A DNA stretch of 64,000 nt from Eisenbergiella porci (GTDB taxonomy: Bacteria > Bacillota > Clostridia > Lachnospirales > Lachnospiraceae), in assembly GCF_009696275.1 (NCBI RefSeq), contig NZ_VUMI01000001.1:62001-126000 (forward strand). Reading direction: 5' to 3'. The position numbers and the translations under genes were made by a program. The notes under the pieces are model-generated. The model had not been told where the DNA came from, did no database searches, and worked only from the letters and a program-made list of their open reading frames with translations. Below are positions 1 to 7,933 of this stretch, in pieces (the first letter of the stretch is position 1; each line of letters begins with the position of its first letter).

Positions 1-214
1 AGCCAAAGGAATTTCCCAGGCCGTTCAGCTTATCCTTGATATCCTCCGCGCTGCTGCCCTGAATAACTATCATATTTTTATAGGCAGCGTTCTGTATTCC
101 ACGGCTGTTTCCAGCTGCATGTGCGGTTAATGCCGAGCCGGGAGCAATCCCCGCCGCCATTCCCAGAACAGATACCGTAACTGCGCCTGCTGTAAGTAAT
201 GTTAATTTTCTCAT
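1..214 (-). CDS. N-terminal part of a secreted protein, cut by the window edge
   Basis: Only the first 71 codons are present. The ATG at 214 is preceded by a good ribosome site (AAAGGAG, 6-7 bases away). The product starts MRKLTLLTAG and has a hydrophobic stretch to about residue 28, then a likely signal-peptidase I site (LTAHA/AGN) near residue 33, so it is probably exported. The visible mature part (KNMIVIQGSSAEDIKDKL) is too short to name a family. The gene continues to the left of the window. Function unknown. Confidence 0.7.
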   Translation of the reverse strand, partial: MRKLTLLTAGAVTVSVLGMAAGIAPGSALTAHAAGNSRGIQNAAYKNMIVIQGSSAEDIKDKLNGLGNSFG

Positions 215-345
215 TGCTGTCTCCTTTACAATTATTACGAATTTGTTACAAATATGTTACAAACACATAATAATACAAAAAACAGCATTGTGATCGTGGA
301 AAGTTATGGAAACAGCAGCTTTGGGTACTGTCCGGACTGCTGGCA

Positions 346-484
346 TTACAGCCTGTGCTCCTGATAAAAGTCCTTCAGGCCGCTTTTTATCTCCGGCGCA
401 AGCTCCGTTTTCCTGACTCCTTCAATTGCGCCCTCCAGCGCCGAAAGCCTGTGGATACAGGCTTTCGGCGCTGGGATTGATTGT
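346..484 (-). pseudogene. C-terminal gene remnant without a start
   Basis: An open frame of about 46 codons runs on the minus strand and ends at the TAA at 346-348. It has no start codon and begins at an in-frame stop near 486. The peptide (ending LKDFYQEHRL) is charged and helical, with a protein-like composition, so I read it as the 3' end of a gene whose front was lost. The lost part sits where a decayed ABC ATPase now begins at 494. I cannot name the parent family. Confidence 0.35.
435..474. repeat. Perfect 17-bp inverted repeat, 6-base loop
   Basis: Positions 435-451 (CCAGCGCCGAAAGCCTG) and 458-474 are perfect reverse complements around TGGATA. The hairpin is very stable, but neither side has a clean T-run, so it is not a textbook terminator. 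It lies inside the C-terminal remnant at 346-484, near the junction with the decayed ABC gene. Confidence 0.75.
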
Positions 485-493
485 GTTTAGAAA

Positions 494-1230
494 TCATTTC
501 ATCTGCTGCTCTGCATGTTTGTTCCAAAGTTCATAAAAGTCAGATCGATTTTTAATTAGTTGGGCAAAGCATCCCTCTTCTCTGATTTCACCATTTTCGA
601 GTAAGAATATTTTGTCAACAAATTTTATTGCTTTTAACCGATGGGTTATAAGCAAAATCAAACTGTCTTTTTTCTCTGAAAACAAATTCTGCAATACTTT
701 TTCCTCTGACAAATAATCCATAGAAGCTGTTGCCTCATCCAAAATAATTATTGAAGCATCCTGTAATAAAACACGTGCAATATGCCAGTTTTTGTTTCTC
801 TCCTGCTGATAATTTAATACCCTTTTCGCCAATATTAGTATCTAATCTTTTGTCCAAACCTTCTATTTTTTTCCTTTAATAATACCATATCGAGTACACT
901 CCAAATTTCCTCCTGGGCATAACATTTATTCATAGTAATATTTTCTAATATAGTACCATCAAAAATTGGTGCATCCTAAGATACATATGATATATATTGA
1001 TAATATTTATCTAAATTTATTGTGCTTATATCTAACTCGTTAATGAATAACTTTCCTTTTGTTCCCTTTATAATACCCAGCAACGTTTTCACAAAAGTTG
1101 ACTTTCCGGCTCCGCTCTTACCAACAAGCGCATACTTTTTGCCGGCTTCCATTTCATATGATAGATTATGTACGGCATCTCTTCTGCCATAATCCCATAT
1201 ATACTTATAGTTAACATTTTATCATTATAT
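494..1230 (-). pseudogene. Decayed ABC exporter ATPase (nucleotide-binding half)
   Basis: The parts of an exporter-type ABC ATPase can be read in order in three frames: Walker A (GKSGAGKST, about 1105-1130), the Q-loop region (YVS-stop-DAPIFDGTI, where the conserved Gln codon is TAG near 980), the signature LSAGEKQK (about 800-830), Walker B (IIILDEATA) and the H-loop (LLITHRL). At least two frameshifts occur, one between signature and Walker B around 785-800, and the 5' membrane half is absent because an in-frame stop lies upstream. The gene cannot make a working ATPase. The region is AT-rich compared with its neighbours, which suggests acquisition followed by decay. Confidence 0.85.
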
Positions 1231-1340
1231 AAATAATTTGAATAGTCTAAATTGAGTAAAAAAAGCACCTCCCGTGATGATGTCGAGAGATGCTTTCCCT
1301 TAATAGTGTACAACAGTTACAAAACAAATTATAAAGCAAT

Positions 1341-1357
1341 TTTGCATTATATGCAAA
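1341..1357 (-). terminator. Small hairpin downstream of amrS, weak terminator candidate
   Basis: TTTGCAT-TAT-ATGCAAA is a perfect 7-bp stem 30 bases beyond the amrS stop. On the minus strand it is followed by a T-rich but interrupted stretch, so termination is only plausible. Confidence 0.35.
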
Positions 1358-1386
1358 TACTGCAAGACTATACTTTCCAGGCCAGT

Positions 1387-2008
1387 TCAGCAGTTACCTG
1401 TGAACACATGCTTCAGGCGCCTGCCTGCGACATCCGCCAGCCGGCAGACAGTCTCCACTTTTGTGGGCGGCCGATCCGTCATTTTCCATCTGGGGAAAAA
1501 ACGGGTCACATGTAACGGTATTTTATCGTCAACTCCTGCTACCCAGGCCGCCAGCTGCTCCATCTGTCCCTCCGAATCATTTTCACCGGGGACAATCAGG
1601 GTGGTAAGCTCCACATGGCAGGCCGGGGCCGCCCTTTTGATAAACCGCTTCACAGTCTCCAAATCTCCGCCCAGGCTTCGGTAAAAGGCGTCCGTAATGC
1701 CCTTTAAATCAATATTCATGGCATCCGTAAATGGAAGGATTTCCTCCAGTACCTCTTCCGTCACGCTGCCGTTGGTCACGATAACATTTTTCATTCCCAC
1801 ACTGCGCACCAGCGCCGCCGTATCACGCACATATTCATAGCCCACCAACGGTTCGTTATAGGTATAGGCCACGCCGATATTTCCCTGCCTTCGAAGCTCC
1901 AGGGCTTTTCCCGTTTTCATTTTTTCTTGCCCGGCATCGCCCGATCTGCCCCGGCTGAAGCAGACAGTGATGCATGCATACCGGACAGCGTATCTGCCTT
2001 TCTGCCAT
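1387..2008 (-). pseudogene. amrS: AmmeMemoRadiSam radical SAM enzyme, internally deleted
   Basis: The true start is the ATG at 2008, with ribosome site AAAGGAG 6 bases upstream. This frame reads MAERQIRCPVCMHHC and then PGQIGRCRARKNENGK, the typical AmrS amino end. The homologous reading then jumps to another frame at about 1905, continuing ALELRRQGNIG and VAYTYNEP to the normal carboxy end (HVFTGNC). The family normally has about 70-80 residues between these blocks, including the CxxxCxxC [4Fe-4S] motif in a GCNLxCxFCQN context. That block is gone and the frame is shifted. The product cannot bind the radical SAM cluster. It lies directly after the fused protein A/B gene. Confidence 0.85.
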
Positions 2009-2057
2009 TCAATGCTCCTTTCTGCCATGCGCAGCTCTTTTCCGCTTTTGGCTGGTA

Positions 2058-3278
2058 CTACCCCTTTTCACCGTGTCTGATCACTTCAAAACGTTCCAGG
2101 CTCACCTCATCCTCTTCCCGGATGCCTGCTTTTCTCCGGGCGATGGCAATCTGCTCTTCCACGCTGTCCACGCCGTCAAGATCGGGCAGCAGCAGCCCGC
2201 GTTTTCTCCCCTTTGTAACAATTACGCCATATTTCTTCACGTCCAGCTCTTCTTTGGAAGTGATCGCCTCAGGCTCTCCCAGCACGTCCACACTGTAAAC
2301 CAGCCGTTCCAGTTCTTCCTCCGCCCTGGAAAGCGTCAGGCTTTTGCCGGTTCTGATATAGGTTTCCAGGGATTTCCTTGCCAGCCGCACATAGATATCC
2401 TCCCTGCCCTTATCTTCCACCGCTTTCCTGTGCTGCTTTTCTTCATACCGTTTCAGGAAGGCCCGGGCTTCATCCGTTCCCGTTACCGTATAGGTACAGA
2501 TTCCATAACCCACACCGAAGGGGCCTTCATAGGAAAGCCTGTGCGCCTCCACAGCCCTGCGATCCAGGCAGCCTGCCATGATGGTAAAAGAACGGTGTCC
2601 GCACTCACCTGCTTTTTCACAAAAACTCTCCGGATACTCCAGGAGTTCTCCGAAAGAAGCCCTGCCCATGGTTACCATAATCCGCTTATCATAAGCCGGC
2701 CCTTCCTCTTTGTATCCATAAGGGCCGTCCTCCTTCAGGCGGTGGGACAGATCCCCGCTGGCGATAATTACGGTCCTTCTACCCAGCTGCTCCGCTGTCT
2801 TTTGTATCAGCAGCCCGGCCCGGTAATGTTCGGCAAGGGACAGGCCGGAAAGCCCCACGCGGACAAGCCGGTAGCCGTCATAATATTGGTTCACAAAATA
2901 CAGCGGCACCATGACGCCGTGATCCAGCTGTCTGTCCCGTTCTCCCAGCGTTCCCAGAGGGAAACTTTCCCTGTCGGCAAGGCTGCAGAGCTGCCGGACG
3001 AATTCCGTGTCATACTCCGCCTCCAGCTTCACCTGCCCCGCCCGGAACTGTCCGAAATCTCCCGACGCCCAATGTCCTGAGGCCACATGAAAATAATCCG
3101 CATACATCACCGTATGCGGCGACAGCACCACAATCGTTTCCGGACGGAGGGCTGCAATTTCCTCCGCCGCCCTCCGGTATGCCTCCTGCGTGTCTGTTAT
3201 CGTCTGTTCTTCACCTTTTCCGATTGCCGGAACAATCAGAGGAGGGTGAGGTACCATAAATCCGGCTGTCACTGCCAT
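2058..3278 (-). CDS. AmmeMemoRadiSam system protein: Memo-like domain fused to a shortened AMMECR1 domain
   Basis: The 406-aa product has a LigB/Memo-type domain (about residues 1-260) with HPPL, SPH, DHG and GDLSH metal-site-like motifs. An AMMECR1 domain follows (YSVDVLG, KKYGVIV, GLLLPDLDGVDSVEEQI). The ATG at 3278 is chosen over the GTG at 3308 because GGAG lies 9 bases before it. The AMMECR1 part is too short: after YIRTGKSLTL it passes straight to EEELERLVYSVDV, omitting about 65 residues that include the invariant RGCIGT motif. The deletion is in frame, so a protein can be made, but that domain is probably defective. The partner AmrS next door is also damaged. The biochemical role of the system is not established. 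Confidence 0.8.
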   Translation of the reverse strand: MAVTAGFMVPHPPLIVPAIGKGEEQTITDTQEAYRRAAEEIAALRPETIVVLSPHTVMYADYFHVASGHWASGDFGQFRAGQVKLEAEYDTEFVRQLCSLADRESFPLGTLGERDRQLDHGVMVPLYFVNQYYDGYRLVRVGLSGLSLAEHYRAGLLIQKTAEQLGRRTVIIASGDLSHRLKEDGPYGYKEEGPAYDKRIMVTMGRASFGELLEYPESFCEKAGECGHRSFTIMAGCLDRRAVEAHRLSYEGPFGVGYGICTYTVTGTDEARAFLKRYEEKQHRKAVEDKGREDIYVRLARKSLETYIRTGKSLTLSRAEEELERLVYSVDVLGEPEAITSKEELDVKKYGVIVTKGRKRGLLLPDLDGVDSVEEQIAIARRKAGIREEDEVSLERFEVIRHGEKG

Positions 3279-3307
3279 ATGATCATCTCCAATCCTGCAG
3301 TGTTTCA

Positions 3308-4738
3308 CTATAAATCATAATAAGCGCCAAATTCCGCCGGATGGGGGACCTGGCTGATTGCCCTGCTTTCCTTCCGCTTTCTTTCCAGCCAGATCTGAAT
3401 CAGCCGTTCCGGGAAGACCCCATTTTTTGTCAGATAATCATAATCCTGCTCCAGCGCATCCAGCGCCTCGTCCAGTGATTTGGGAAGTGACCGGATACGG
3501 GCCTGCTGCTCGGGGGACAGCTCATAAAGATTATAGTCATAAGGCCCCCAGCCATTGGCCTGCGGATCGATCTGCTTCTCCATCCCGTCCAGTCCTGCCA
3601 TCAGAATGGCGGCATATGCATAGTAGGGATTGGCGGTGGCATCCGGGCTTCTTAATTCGAATCTTTTCAGCTCCGGCGTTTTCGCATATGCCGGAATACG
3701 GATAACCGCGCTTCTGTTGGAGGTGGCATAGCCGATGGTAACCGGAGCTTCAAAGCCGGGTACCAGGCGCTTATAGGAATTGGTGGATGGATTCGTCCAT
3801 GCACACAGGGAGGGCGCATGCTTCAGCAGGCCTCCGATAAAATAATGGGCCTCCCGGCTTAAGGAAGAATAGCCGTCTTTATCATAAAAGACCGGTTTGC
3901 CGTCCTTAAACAGAAGCATGTGCACATGCATTCCGCTGCCCGCCTCCTGATAAACAGGTTTGGGCATGAAAGTTGCGGTCCGGCCTTCTGCGGCAGCCGC
4001 ATTTTTTACGATATATTTTGTGATCATGGTTTTATCAGCCATGTCCACCATTTCTCCCAGCTCCACTTCGATTTCCAGCTGGCCGGGGCCTCCCACCTCG
4101 TGATGGTGGTATTTTACACGGATTCCCCAATCCTCCATGAGCATACACATTTTGCTTCTCAGATTATAGGAAATATCCTGGGGCGCGGCGATGTGATAGC
4201 CGCCCTTATGCTTCACCTCATATCCCAGGTTGCCGGTATCCGCAAGTCCGGTATTCCATTCGGCCTGCCTGGTATCCACCGCATAAGAAGCGCCTCTGGG
4301 AGATACCTGATAGTTTACAGTATCAAAAAGATAAAATTCAAACTCCGGCCCGATCAGCATGGAATCCGCCGCGCCGGACTGTTTCATATACTCTGCGGCC
4401 CGCAGCGCCACGTTTCTCGGATACTGGTCGAAGGGCCTGTTTTCATCCGTTCCTATGACACACACATCCCCTGTCATGGAAAGTGTGGGGATTTCCGCAA
4501 AGGGATCGATCACCGCGCTGTCCGGATCGGGAATAAAAACCATATCGCTTTTTTCGATGGGCGCATAGCCATAATTGGAACCGTCGAACCCTATCCCCTG
4601 TGTAAAAATACTGTCTCCAAAGCGCTCCAACGGTATGGTAATATGCCGCCATCGGCCATCCAAATCCACCATTTTAAAATCAATCATACGAATGCTGTTT
4701 TCTCTGCACAGCTGCAGCACTTTTTCACTCTTCCCCAT
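3308..4738 (-). CDS. glnA: Glutamine synthetase, type I
   Basis: The 476-aa protein is full length for GSI, which makes glutamine from glutamate, ammonia and ATP. Visible motifs are FDGSNYGYAP (beta-Grasp end), IGPEFEFYLFD, the GGPGQLEIEVE metal site, GSGMHVHMLLF, NPSTNSYKRLVPGFEAP and NRSAVIRIP. Near the carboxy end, NLYELSPEQ matches the NLYDLPPEE adenylylation site of the GSI-beta class, with the Tyr kept. The ribosome site is weak (GGGGA, 7 bases). It is followed by the AmmeMemoRadiSam genes 29 bp downstream, so co-transcription is likely. A terminator separates it from the upstream oxidoreductase. Confidence 0.95.
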   Translation of the reverse strand: MGKSEKVLQLCRENSIRMIDFKMVDLDGRWRHITIPLERFGDSIFTQGIGFDGSNYGYAPIEKSDMVFIPDPDSAVIDPFAEIPTLSMTGDVCVIGTDENRPFDQYPRNVALRAAEYMKQSGAADSMLIGPEFEFYLFDTVNYQVSPRGASYAVDTRQAEWNTGLADTGNLGYEVKHKGGYHIAAPQDISYNLRSKMCMLMEDWGIRVKYHHHEVGGPGQLEIEVELGEMVDMADKTMITKYIVKNAAAAEGRTATFMPKPVYQEAGSGMHVHMLLFKDGKPVFYDKDGYSSLSREAHYFIGGLLKHAPSLCAWTNPSTNSYKRLVPGFEAPVTIGYATSNRSAVIRIPAYAKTPELKRFELRSPDATANPYYAYAAILMAGLDGMEKQIDPQANGWGPYDYNLYELSPEQQARIRSLPKSLDEALDALEQDYDYLTKNGVFPERLIQIWLERKRKESRAISQVPHPAEFGAYYDL

Positions 4739-4853
4739 AAAAAATCCCCGCTTTCTGCGGACTCAAGCCGCATTTTTATGTATATGGGCAGCAGGATGGA
4801 CGGATACGTCTGCACCCCTTTCCTGACTGCTGCCGTTATACCTTATTTTAACA

Positions 4854-4886
4854 CAAAAAGCCCCGGCGGAAAACCGGGACTTTCTC
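4854..4886 (-). terminator. Rho-independent terminator after the oxidoreductase gene
   Basis: On the minus strand, AAGTCCCGG - TTTTCCG - CCGGGGCTT is followed by TTT. It sits 40 bases after the 4926 stop and ahead of glnA, so it separates the two transcripts. Confidence 0.75.
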
Positions 4887-4925
4887 TCTGAGTTCTGTAT
4901 AATATTTTACAGCTACAAATATTTT

Positions 4926-5888
4926 TCACGGCCTGGTACTGTTTATCCTGTCAAACAGCCTTGCACAGTCCAGAGTAAGGCTGTGAGGCACTACCGGGCT
5001 TTCAATACGCCCGTCCCTGATGCAGTTTACGGCTTCTTCAATTTCATAAAGGAAGCCATTCTCCGTCACAGTATCCTGGAAATGCATGACAAGTTCATTG
5101 TCTTTATTATAAAGGAAAGCCTCCTCGGCAAAATGAGGATGGGGAATGACTATTTTCCCTTCACTTCCATAGATTGCCATTCTCTCATGGAGCGCTGCTG
5201 CAAAGCTTGTGCGCAGAGACGCCATCAAACCAGGGTAGCAAATTGTTACCTGATCAGACAAATCCACTCCTGTGTCGCTCCATACTGCGGATACCTGCAT
5301 GTTTTCGATGGAATGGCCCGCCATATAAGTGGTCAGTTCATAAGCATACACGGTTATGTCAAACGCGGCTCCTCCACCCAGTTTGGGACTGTAATAGCGG
5401 TTATCCTTATCTACAGGAGCGAGAAAACCGATAGCCGTATCTATGAAAGACGGCGTTCCGATTTTCCCTTCATCCATCCACTGTTTTGCCATCTTTATTG
5501 CAGGAAGGAAACGACTCCACATGGCTTCCATGACAAATACTTTTTCCTGTCTTGCTTTTTCAAATACTGTTTCTGCCTGGGCGCTGTTTACAAACATTGC
5601 TTTTTCACACAATACCGGGACTTTGTGTTCCAGGCAGAGCATAGTCAGGGCATAATGGGCATCCGTGGTCACTGCAATATATACGCAATCCGGCTTCTCT
5701 TCTATCAGCATTTTTTCATAGCTGTCATAAGCCGCCTTCAGGCCGTTTTTACGTGCGAAGGCCTGCGCCCGTTCCATGGATTTACTCGCAACCGCCGCCA
5801 CCTCGCAGTCTGCGATACGGTTCACCGCATCGCAGAATTTGTTTGCAATATTTCCTGCCCCCATTACTGCAAATCTGAAATTAGTCAT
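4926..5888 (-). CDS. Gfo/Idh/MocA family NAD(P)-dependent oxidoreductase
   Basis: The 320-aa product has an N-terminal Rossmann fold (GAGNIANKF, residues about 10-18), the family EKA/EKP motif (VLCEKAMFVN, about residue 95) and the C-terminal beta-sheet domain containing YYSPKLGGGAAFDITVY. The family oxidises or reduces sugars, inositols and related polyols; the substrate cannot be read from the sequence. The ATG has a perfect AGGAGG site 7 bases upstream. It is followed by its own terminator, so it is probably monocistronic. Genes of this group close to pectin loci often act on sugar acids, but nothing here shows that. Confidence 0.9.
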   Translation of the reverse strand: MTNFRFAVMGAGNIANKFCDAVNRIADCEVAAVASKSMERAQAFARKNGLKAAYDSYEKMLIEEKPDCVYIAVTTDAHYALTMLCLEHKVPVLCEKAMFVNSAQAETVFEKARQEKVFVMEAMWSRFLPAIKMAKQWMDEGKIGTPSFIDTAIGFLAPVDKDNRYYSPKLGGGAAFDITVYAYELTTYMAGHSIENMQVSAVWSDTGVDLSDQVTICYPGLMASLRTSFAAALHERMAIYGSEGKIVIPHPHFAEEAFLYNKDNELVMHFQDTVTENGFLYEIEEAVNCIRDGRIESPVVPHSLTLDCARLFDRINSTRP

Positions 5889-6104
5889 AACAATACCTCC
5901 TCTGTCCTTTTATCCTGTACAAACGGTCATCTATTTTTCCTATCTGATGATAATAGCTTACTTTCAGGATAACTGCATTTTCAGGAAAAAGCAACCTGTT
6001 TTTTCGGCGCCGCGTTCCAGGCAGGGACCGCGGATACAGTCCGTAACAGCAGGAAGCGAATACTGCCTTTCATCCATATATTTTTTGTTTACCGCAGCTG
6101 CAGA

Positions 6105-6133
6105 TTGACTCTTTACTATCAAAGTGATAATAT
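6105..6133 (+). promoter_or_regulatory. Promoter of the HTH regulator gene with overlapping operator
   Basis: TTGACT (6105-6110), 17-base spacer, TAATAT (6128-6133). A dyad TACTATCA-AAG-TGATAATA (6114-6132) covers the -10 box, so repressor binding would block polymerase. The same arrangement recurs at 6738-6766. Confidence 0.85.
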
Positions 6134-6163
6134 TTTCATATATTTAAACTAGGAGAATTAATT

Positions 6164-6706
6164 ATGACAGATAAACTTATGGAATGCATAACCAATCCGG
6201 TAAAATGTAAATTACTGCTTGAAATATATTCTCAGGGACAGGCAACCGCGAAACACCTGTCCGATAAATACACCGATATCCCACCTGCTACCCTATACCG
6301 CCATTTGAAAAGGATGCTGCATGACGGAATTTTGAAGGTAGTTGAAGAAACTCAGGTGCGCGGCACCGTAGAAAGAACCTATGCCCTTGCACAGAGTATC
6401 AATTCCAATATGGAAAAAATATTGGAAGAAAACTCCGGCGAACTTTATATGCAATATTTTATGCAGTATATCATGGGCTTTGCCAGACAATTTCAACAGT
6501 ACTGCCAGTCCTCAAATATAAATATTAAGGAGGATATGACCGGTTTTTCTCTTTCCCCTCTCTATTTATCGGATGAAGAACTGACAGCCCTTGTAACGGA
6601 AATTTCTAAAACTATCAGTGCAGTAAAAAATAATGAACCAAATGCAGAGCGTAAATTACGGACGATTGGCGTAATCATATCTCCGGCTGAAAAATTGGAT
6701 AACTAA
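6164..6706 (+). CDS. HTH transcriptional regulator, likely autorepressor of the ABC operon
   Basis: The 180-aa protein starts at an ATG preceded by AGGAG. Residues about 10-80 form an ArsR-like winged helix (PVKCKLLLEIYSQGQATAKHL, then IPPATLYRHLKRMLHDGIL as recognition segment). The rest is helical and probably serves for dimer formation or sensing. It is followed by a terminator and then by an exporter operon. The same dyad, TATCA-N3-TGATA, lies on the -10 box of its own promoter and of the ABC promoter, which points to a local repressor controlling both. The inducer is unknown. The module has lower GC than its surroundings. Confidence 0.85.
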   Translation: MTDKLMECITNPVKCKLLLEIYSQGQATAKHLSDKYTDIPPATLYRHLKRMLHDGILKVVEETQVRGTVERTYALAQSINSNMEKILEENSGELYMQYFMQYIMGFARQFQQYCQSSNINIKEDMTGFSLSPLYLSDEELTALVTEISKTISAVKNNEPNAERKLRTIGVIISPAEKLDN

Positions 6707-6711
6707 AACTG

Positions 6712-6735
6712 CCGCCCTCAAATCAGGGCGGTTTC
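6712..6735 (+). terminator. Terminator of the HTH regulator gene
   Basis: CCGCCCT - CAAATC - AGGGCGG followed by TTTCTATT, 6 bases after the stop codon. It separates the regulator from the exporter operon, which has its own promoter. Confidence 0.85.
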
Positions 6736-6737
6736 TA

Positions 6738-6766
6738 TTGATCTTTTATTATCATTATGATAATAT
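6738..6766 (+). promoter_or_regulatory. Promoter of the ABC exporter operon with overlapping operator
   Basis: TTGATC (6738-6743), 17-base spacer, TAATAT (6761-6766). The operator TATTATCA-TTA-TGATAATA (6747-6765) is a perfect 8+8 dyad over the -10 box and matches the one in the regulator promoter. Confidence 0.85.
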
Positions 6767-6815
6767 TGGCATTATGATACTATTATACCATTCACTAACT
6801 ACAGGAGGTTAAATT

Positions 6816-7019
6816 TTGGACACTTTACTTAGGATTCTGCCTTTGCTTATTCCTGTTCTGATTGTGGATTCAGCACTTGCAGCAGCTGCTGTGGCTCATA
6901 TTTTACGGCATCCGTATTATCATTTCGGCAATAAAACCCTGTGGCTTATCATTGCCACAGTCTTATTGCTTTTTGGGCCAATCTTCTATTTTATGTTCGG
7001 GAAGGGGGAAAATGAATGA
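6816..7019 (+). CDS. Small two-helix membrane protein (PLDc_N-like)
   Basis: The 67-aa protein starts with TTG; CAGGAGG lies 8 bases upstream. Two transmembrane helices are clear: residues about 5-28 and 43-62, with the HPYYHFGNKTLWLIIAT and GPIFYFMFGKGE signature of the phospholipase D N-terminal (PLDc_N) family, a short membrane module without catalytic residues. Its stop overlaps the next start (ATGA), so it is translationally coupled to the ABC ATPase and is probably an accessory subunit of the exporter. Confidence 0.85.
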   Translation: MDTLLRILPLLIPVLIVDSALAAAAVAHILRHPYYHFGNKTLWLIIATVLLLFGPIFYFMFGKGENE

Positions 7020-7933
7020 ATGTACTAACCATACAAAATCTGTCAAAAAGTTTTGGAAAGCAAAAAATCATAGACGGCCTCAGCATGTCTGTGCCGGAGG
7101 GAAGTGTTTTCGGTTTTATTGGCAAAAATGGTGCCGGGAAGACAACAACTATGAAAATGGTACTTGGCTTACTGCAGCCTGACAGCGGCAATATCTTTGT
7201 CTGTAATGAACCGGTTCGTTTTGGGCAGACAAAGACAAATCAATATATCGGATATTTGCCTGATGTCCCGGAGTTCTATAATTATATGACGCCGATAAAC
7301 TACCTTACCCTTTGCGGGGAAGTGATTGGTTTATCAAAAACTGAGATTACGCAGCGGGGACAGGAGCTGCTTACCCTTGTTGGTTTAGACGGCGTAACGA
7401 AACAAATCGGCGGTTTTTCCCGCGGCATGAAGCAGCGTCTTGGAATTGCACAGGCCTTGCTGACAAAGCCCCGGCTTCTGATTTGTGACGAACCGACCAG
7501 TGCGCTTGATCCGGCAGGTAGGAAAGAAATATTAGATATTCTCTGCAAAATCAGCAGTACAACAACAGTCTTGTTTTCCACCCATATTCTTTCCGATGTG
7601 GAACGTATTTGTGACCATGCTGCTTTTTTGAATGACGGAAAAATTGCTGTCTGCGGCGCCCTTGCAGAAATTAAGGCTTTGCACGAACATGACAGTCTGC
7701 TTTTGGAATTTTCAACTGATAATGAGCTGCGGATTTTCAGGGAACAGGAAGCTGTAAAACCTCTCCTTCCCAATTCAGAGGGAACCAACAGGGAAATCAT
7801 TATTCACAGCCGGAATATGGAAAAGGTGCAGCACTCACTTTTCCTGGTCTTTGCCGAAACGGGGCTTTGTCCTGTCAAAATGGATATTATGGAACCGTCT
7901 CTTGAAAGTCTGTTTTTGGAGGTGACAAAATGA
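7016..7933 (+). CDS. ABC transporter ATP-binding protein
   Basis: The 305-aa ATPase has Walker A (GKNGAGKTTT), a Q-loop near YIGYLPDVPEFYN, the variant signature FSRGMKQRLG, Walker B (LLICDEPTSALD) and an H-loop (VLFSTHILSDVE). A C-terminal extension of about 80 residues is typical of single-domain exporter ATPases acting with ABC-2 permeases. It is the middle gene of a three-gene operon, with 4-base overlaps on both sides. Substrate unknown; such modules often export peptides or give resistance to them. Confidence 0.95.
   Translation: MNVLTIQNLSKSFGKQKIIDGLSMSVPEGSVFGFIGKNGAGKTTTMKMVLGLLQPDSGNIFVCNEPVRFGQTKTNQYIGYLPDVPEFYNYMTPINYLTLCGEVIGLSKTEITQRGQELLTLVGLDGVTKQIGGFSRGMKQRLGIAQALLTKPRLLICDEPTSALDPAGRKEILDILCKISSTTTVLFSTHILSDVERICDHAAFLNDGKIAVCGALAEIKALHEHDSLLLEFSTDNELRIFREQEAVKPLLPNSEGTNREIIIHSRNMEKVQHSLFLVFAETGLCPVKMDIMEPSLESLFLEVTK

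Noticed and set aside
1252-1300. AAAGCA...TGCTTT ends around 1260-1295, possible insertion-sequence end
   Set aside because: Only 6-bp arms, no transposase or target duplication nearby.
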